Positions 15,411-16,553 of a stretch of DNA of 16,553 bases are shown here, piece by piece. The notes beneath the pieces were generated by a model. That model saw only the letters and a program-made list of their open reading frames with translations, searched no databases and was not told where the DNA came from. Position numbers and translations under genes: made by a program. This stretch comes from Prevotella sp. UBA2756 (GTDB taxonomy: Bacteria > Bacteroidota > Bacteroidia > Bacteroidales > Bacteroidaceae). The DNA lies in assembly GCA_002353205.1 (NCBI GenBank), contig DEJE01000005.1, positions 1 through 16,553 on the forward strand, in the 5' to 3' direction. Each line of letters opens with the position of its first letter. Position 1 is the first letter of the stretch.

Positions 15411-16457
15411 TTATCGTCCCTGCACCTCATAGTGGTCGCCGCTATGAACGACACGGATGGGCGCGATGGTCTCCAGGCGTTGCAGCACCTGTCCGATGCC
15501 CACCGAGGTGTCCAGCCGTCCGCCGAGGTAGATGGTGTCGGTCAGCTGGCGGTTGTAGCGGATGCGGATGCCGTAGGCCGTCTCTATCTTCTGCAGCACG
15601 CTGGTCAGCGACGCGCCGTCGATGGAGAGGAGGTCGTCCTTCCAGAGGGTGAGGGACTGTGCGTCACGCTCCTGGCGGATGGTGTTGCGGGCCGTGGCCT
15701 TGTCGTAGACGAAGGTCTGGCCGGGACTGAGCATCGTCGTGCCGCCACGGTCATTCTTCACGGCCACAGCACCTTCGAGGAGGGTGACGGTCTCCTGCGC
15801 ACGGCCCTTGTCGGCAGCAACCAAGAATTTCGTGCCGAGGACGCCGACACGAAGGTCACCGGCCATGGCGACGAAGGGGTGCTGCTCCTCATGATGCACG
15901 GCGAGATAGGCCTCACCCTGCAACGCCACCTGACGGATGTCTGCCTTCCGGATGTCGAACGGCACGACAAGGGTGCTATGCTCGCGCAACGTGATGTGGC
16001 TGCCATCGGCCAGGACCACCTCCAGACGGGCATGGGCGGGAACGGCGAAGGCCACCAGGCCGTCGGCATCGCCGGCATCGACCGCCATAACGGAGCCATT
16101 GTGGCTGACCGACAGCTTCCCTGCGGCAACATCCAGGCTGACGACACTCTTCGACGGCACCTCAACGGAGCCCTTCGCCGTGAACACAGTGGCCGTGTGC
16201 ACCGGCCGCGTGCTGACCTCGGCAAGCATCTGCTCGAGGTCTGCGCCACGGCGATGGTGGAAGAAGTAGAATGGTGTGAGGATGAGCAGCACAAGAACCA
16301 CGGCGGCGACCGCCCACAGCAGCTGGCGACGGTGCGTGTCGCGGTGCGCCTGGCGGGTGATGGCGGCCCACATGTGGGTGCGCTCATCATCGGTGAGGCG
16401 AGGCTCACTGGTGGTGAGACCGCTCATGAGATGGTATAAGGTATGGTTCTTATCCAT
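15411..16457 (-). CDS. FecR-family anti-sigma factor with DUF4974-like C-terminus
   Basis: This single-pass inner-membrane protein has 348 residues from MDKNHTLYHLMSG. A short cytoplasmic part (1-47) would bind an ECF sigma factor. One membrane helix lies at about 48-66 (WAVAAVVLVLLILTPFYFF). A periplasmic FecR domain follows (TVFTAKGSVEVPSKS..., GTKFLVAADKG...VTLLEGAVAV), then a C-terminal DUF4974-like domain (LWKDDLLSIDGASLTSVLQKIETAYGIRI). The C-terminus would contact the STN domain of the adjacent SusC, releasing or activating the sigma factor when substrate is bound. The usual order is sigma, FecR, SusC, SusD, so the cognate sigma gene should begin right of the window. An ATG at 16511 would add 18 residues; I prefer 16457 because MDKNHTLYHLMSG resembles the usual family start. 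Confidence 0.9.
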   Translation of the reverse strand: MDKNHTLYHLMSGLTTSEPRLTDDERTHMWAAITRQAHRDTHRRQLLWAVAAVVLVLLILTPFYFFHHRRGADLEQMLAEVSTRPVHTATVFTAKGSVEVPSKSVVSLDVAAGKLSVSHNGSVMAVDAGDADGLVAFAVPAHARLEVVLADGSHITLREHSTLVVPFDIRKADIRQVALQGEAYLAVHHEEQHPFVAMAGDLRVGVLGTKFLVAADKGRAQETVTLLEGAVAVKNDRGGTTMLSPGQTFVYDKATARNTIRQERDAQSLTLWKDDLLSIDGASLTSVLQKIETAYGIRIRYNRQLTDTIYLGGRLDTSVGIGQVLQRLETIAPIRVVHSGDHYEVQGR

Positions 16458-16553
16458 AACGATGCTGCTGCGTTTATTGATAAGATGCGAAAACCACTGC
16501 GTCATACTCATGTTTTAACATTTATTTTTGTCCTAAAATCCGCAGATATTTTT

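Overview
The window looks like chromosome of a Bacteroidales bacterium, probably Prevotellaceae-like. The evidence is a SusC/SusD pair, a FecR-type anti-sigma factor with a DUF4974-like C-terminus, promoters of the Bacteroidota type (TTG, 20 nt, TAnnTTTG), AT-rich leaders without clear Shine-Dalgarno sites, and a BspA-like surface protein. The genus is an inference.

Region 1 (1-3385, + strand): an ECF sigma factor with no adjacent anti-sigma gene, followed by a large, visibly A+T-richer gene for a secreted leucine-rich-repeat-like protein. Both have near-identical promoter cores. The secreted-protein gene is broken twice. An 8-G tract in its signal-peptide coding region puts the body out of frame with the ATG at 889, and an insertion sequence removes its 3' end. 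The G tract could be a phase-variation switch or an assembly error.

Region 2 (3386-5440): an apparently intact IS1380-family element with 13-bp terminal repeats (12/13 matching) and a transposase carrying the full Y-(2)-R-(3)-E-(6)-K signature. It is followed by about 300 non-coding bases holding a 22-bp tandem repeat and a strong stem-loop.

Region 3 (5441-16457, all on the - strand): a polysaccharide utilization locus read from right to left. The order is FecR-like anti-sigma, SusC with an STN signalling domain, SusD lipoprotein, a Dcr2-like periplasmic metallophosphoesterase, a GH65 glycosidase and a GH13 glycosidase. The cognate ECF sigma factor is expected just beyond the right edge. The GH65 has two glutamates placed as in GH65 hydrolases, not phosphorylases, with the spacing I remember for the kojibiose (alpha-1,2-glucoside) hydrolase of Flavobacterium. 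The GH13 has its full catalytic triad and an oligo-1,6-glucosidase/alpha-glucosidase-like look. My working model is that SusCD imports a short alpha-glucan or alpha-glucoside, possibly alpha-1,2-branched and possibly phosphate-bearing. The two exo-acting enzymes would then degrade it in the periplasm, and the phosphoesterase would remove phosphate. There is no surface endo-glycanase and no SusE/F-like binding protein in the window, so the substrate is probably already small or is cut by something encoded elsewhere.

The most interesting points are the poly-G switch, the unusual phosphoesterase-GH65-GH13 combination, the 71-74-nt overlap between the GH65 and GH13 genes, and the nested palindrome with an 18-bp duplication ahead of the GH65 gene.
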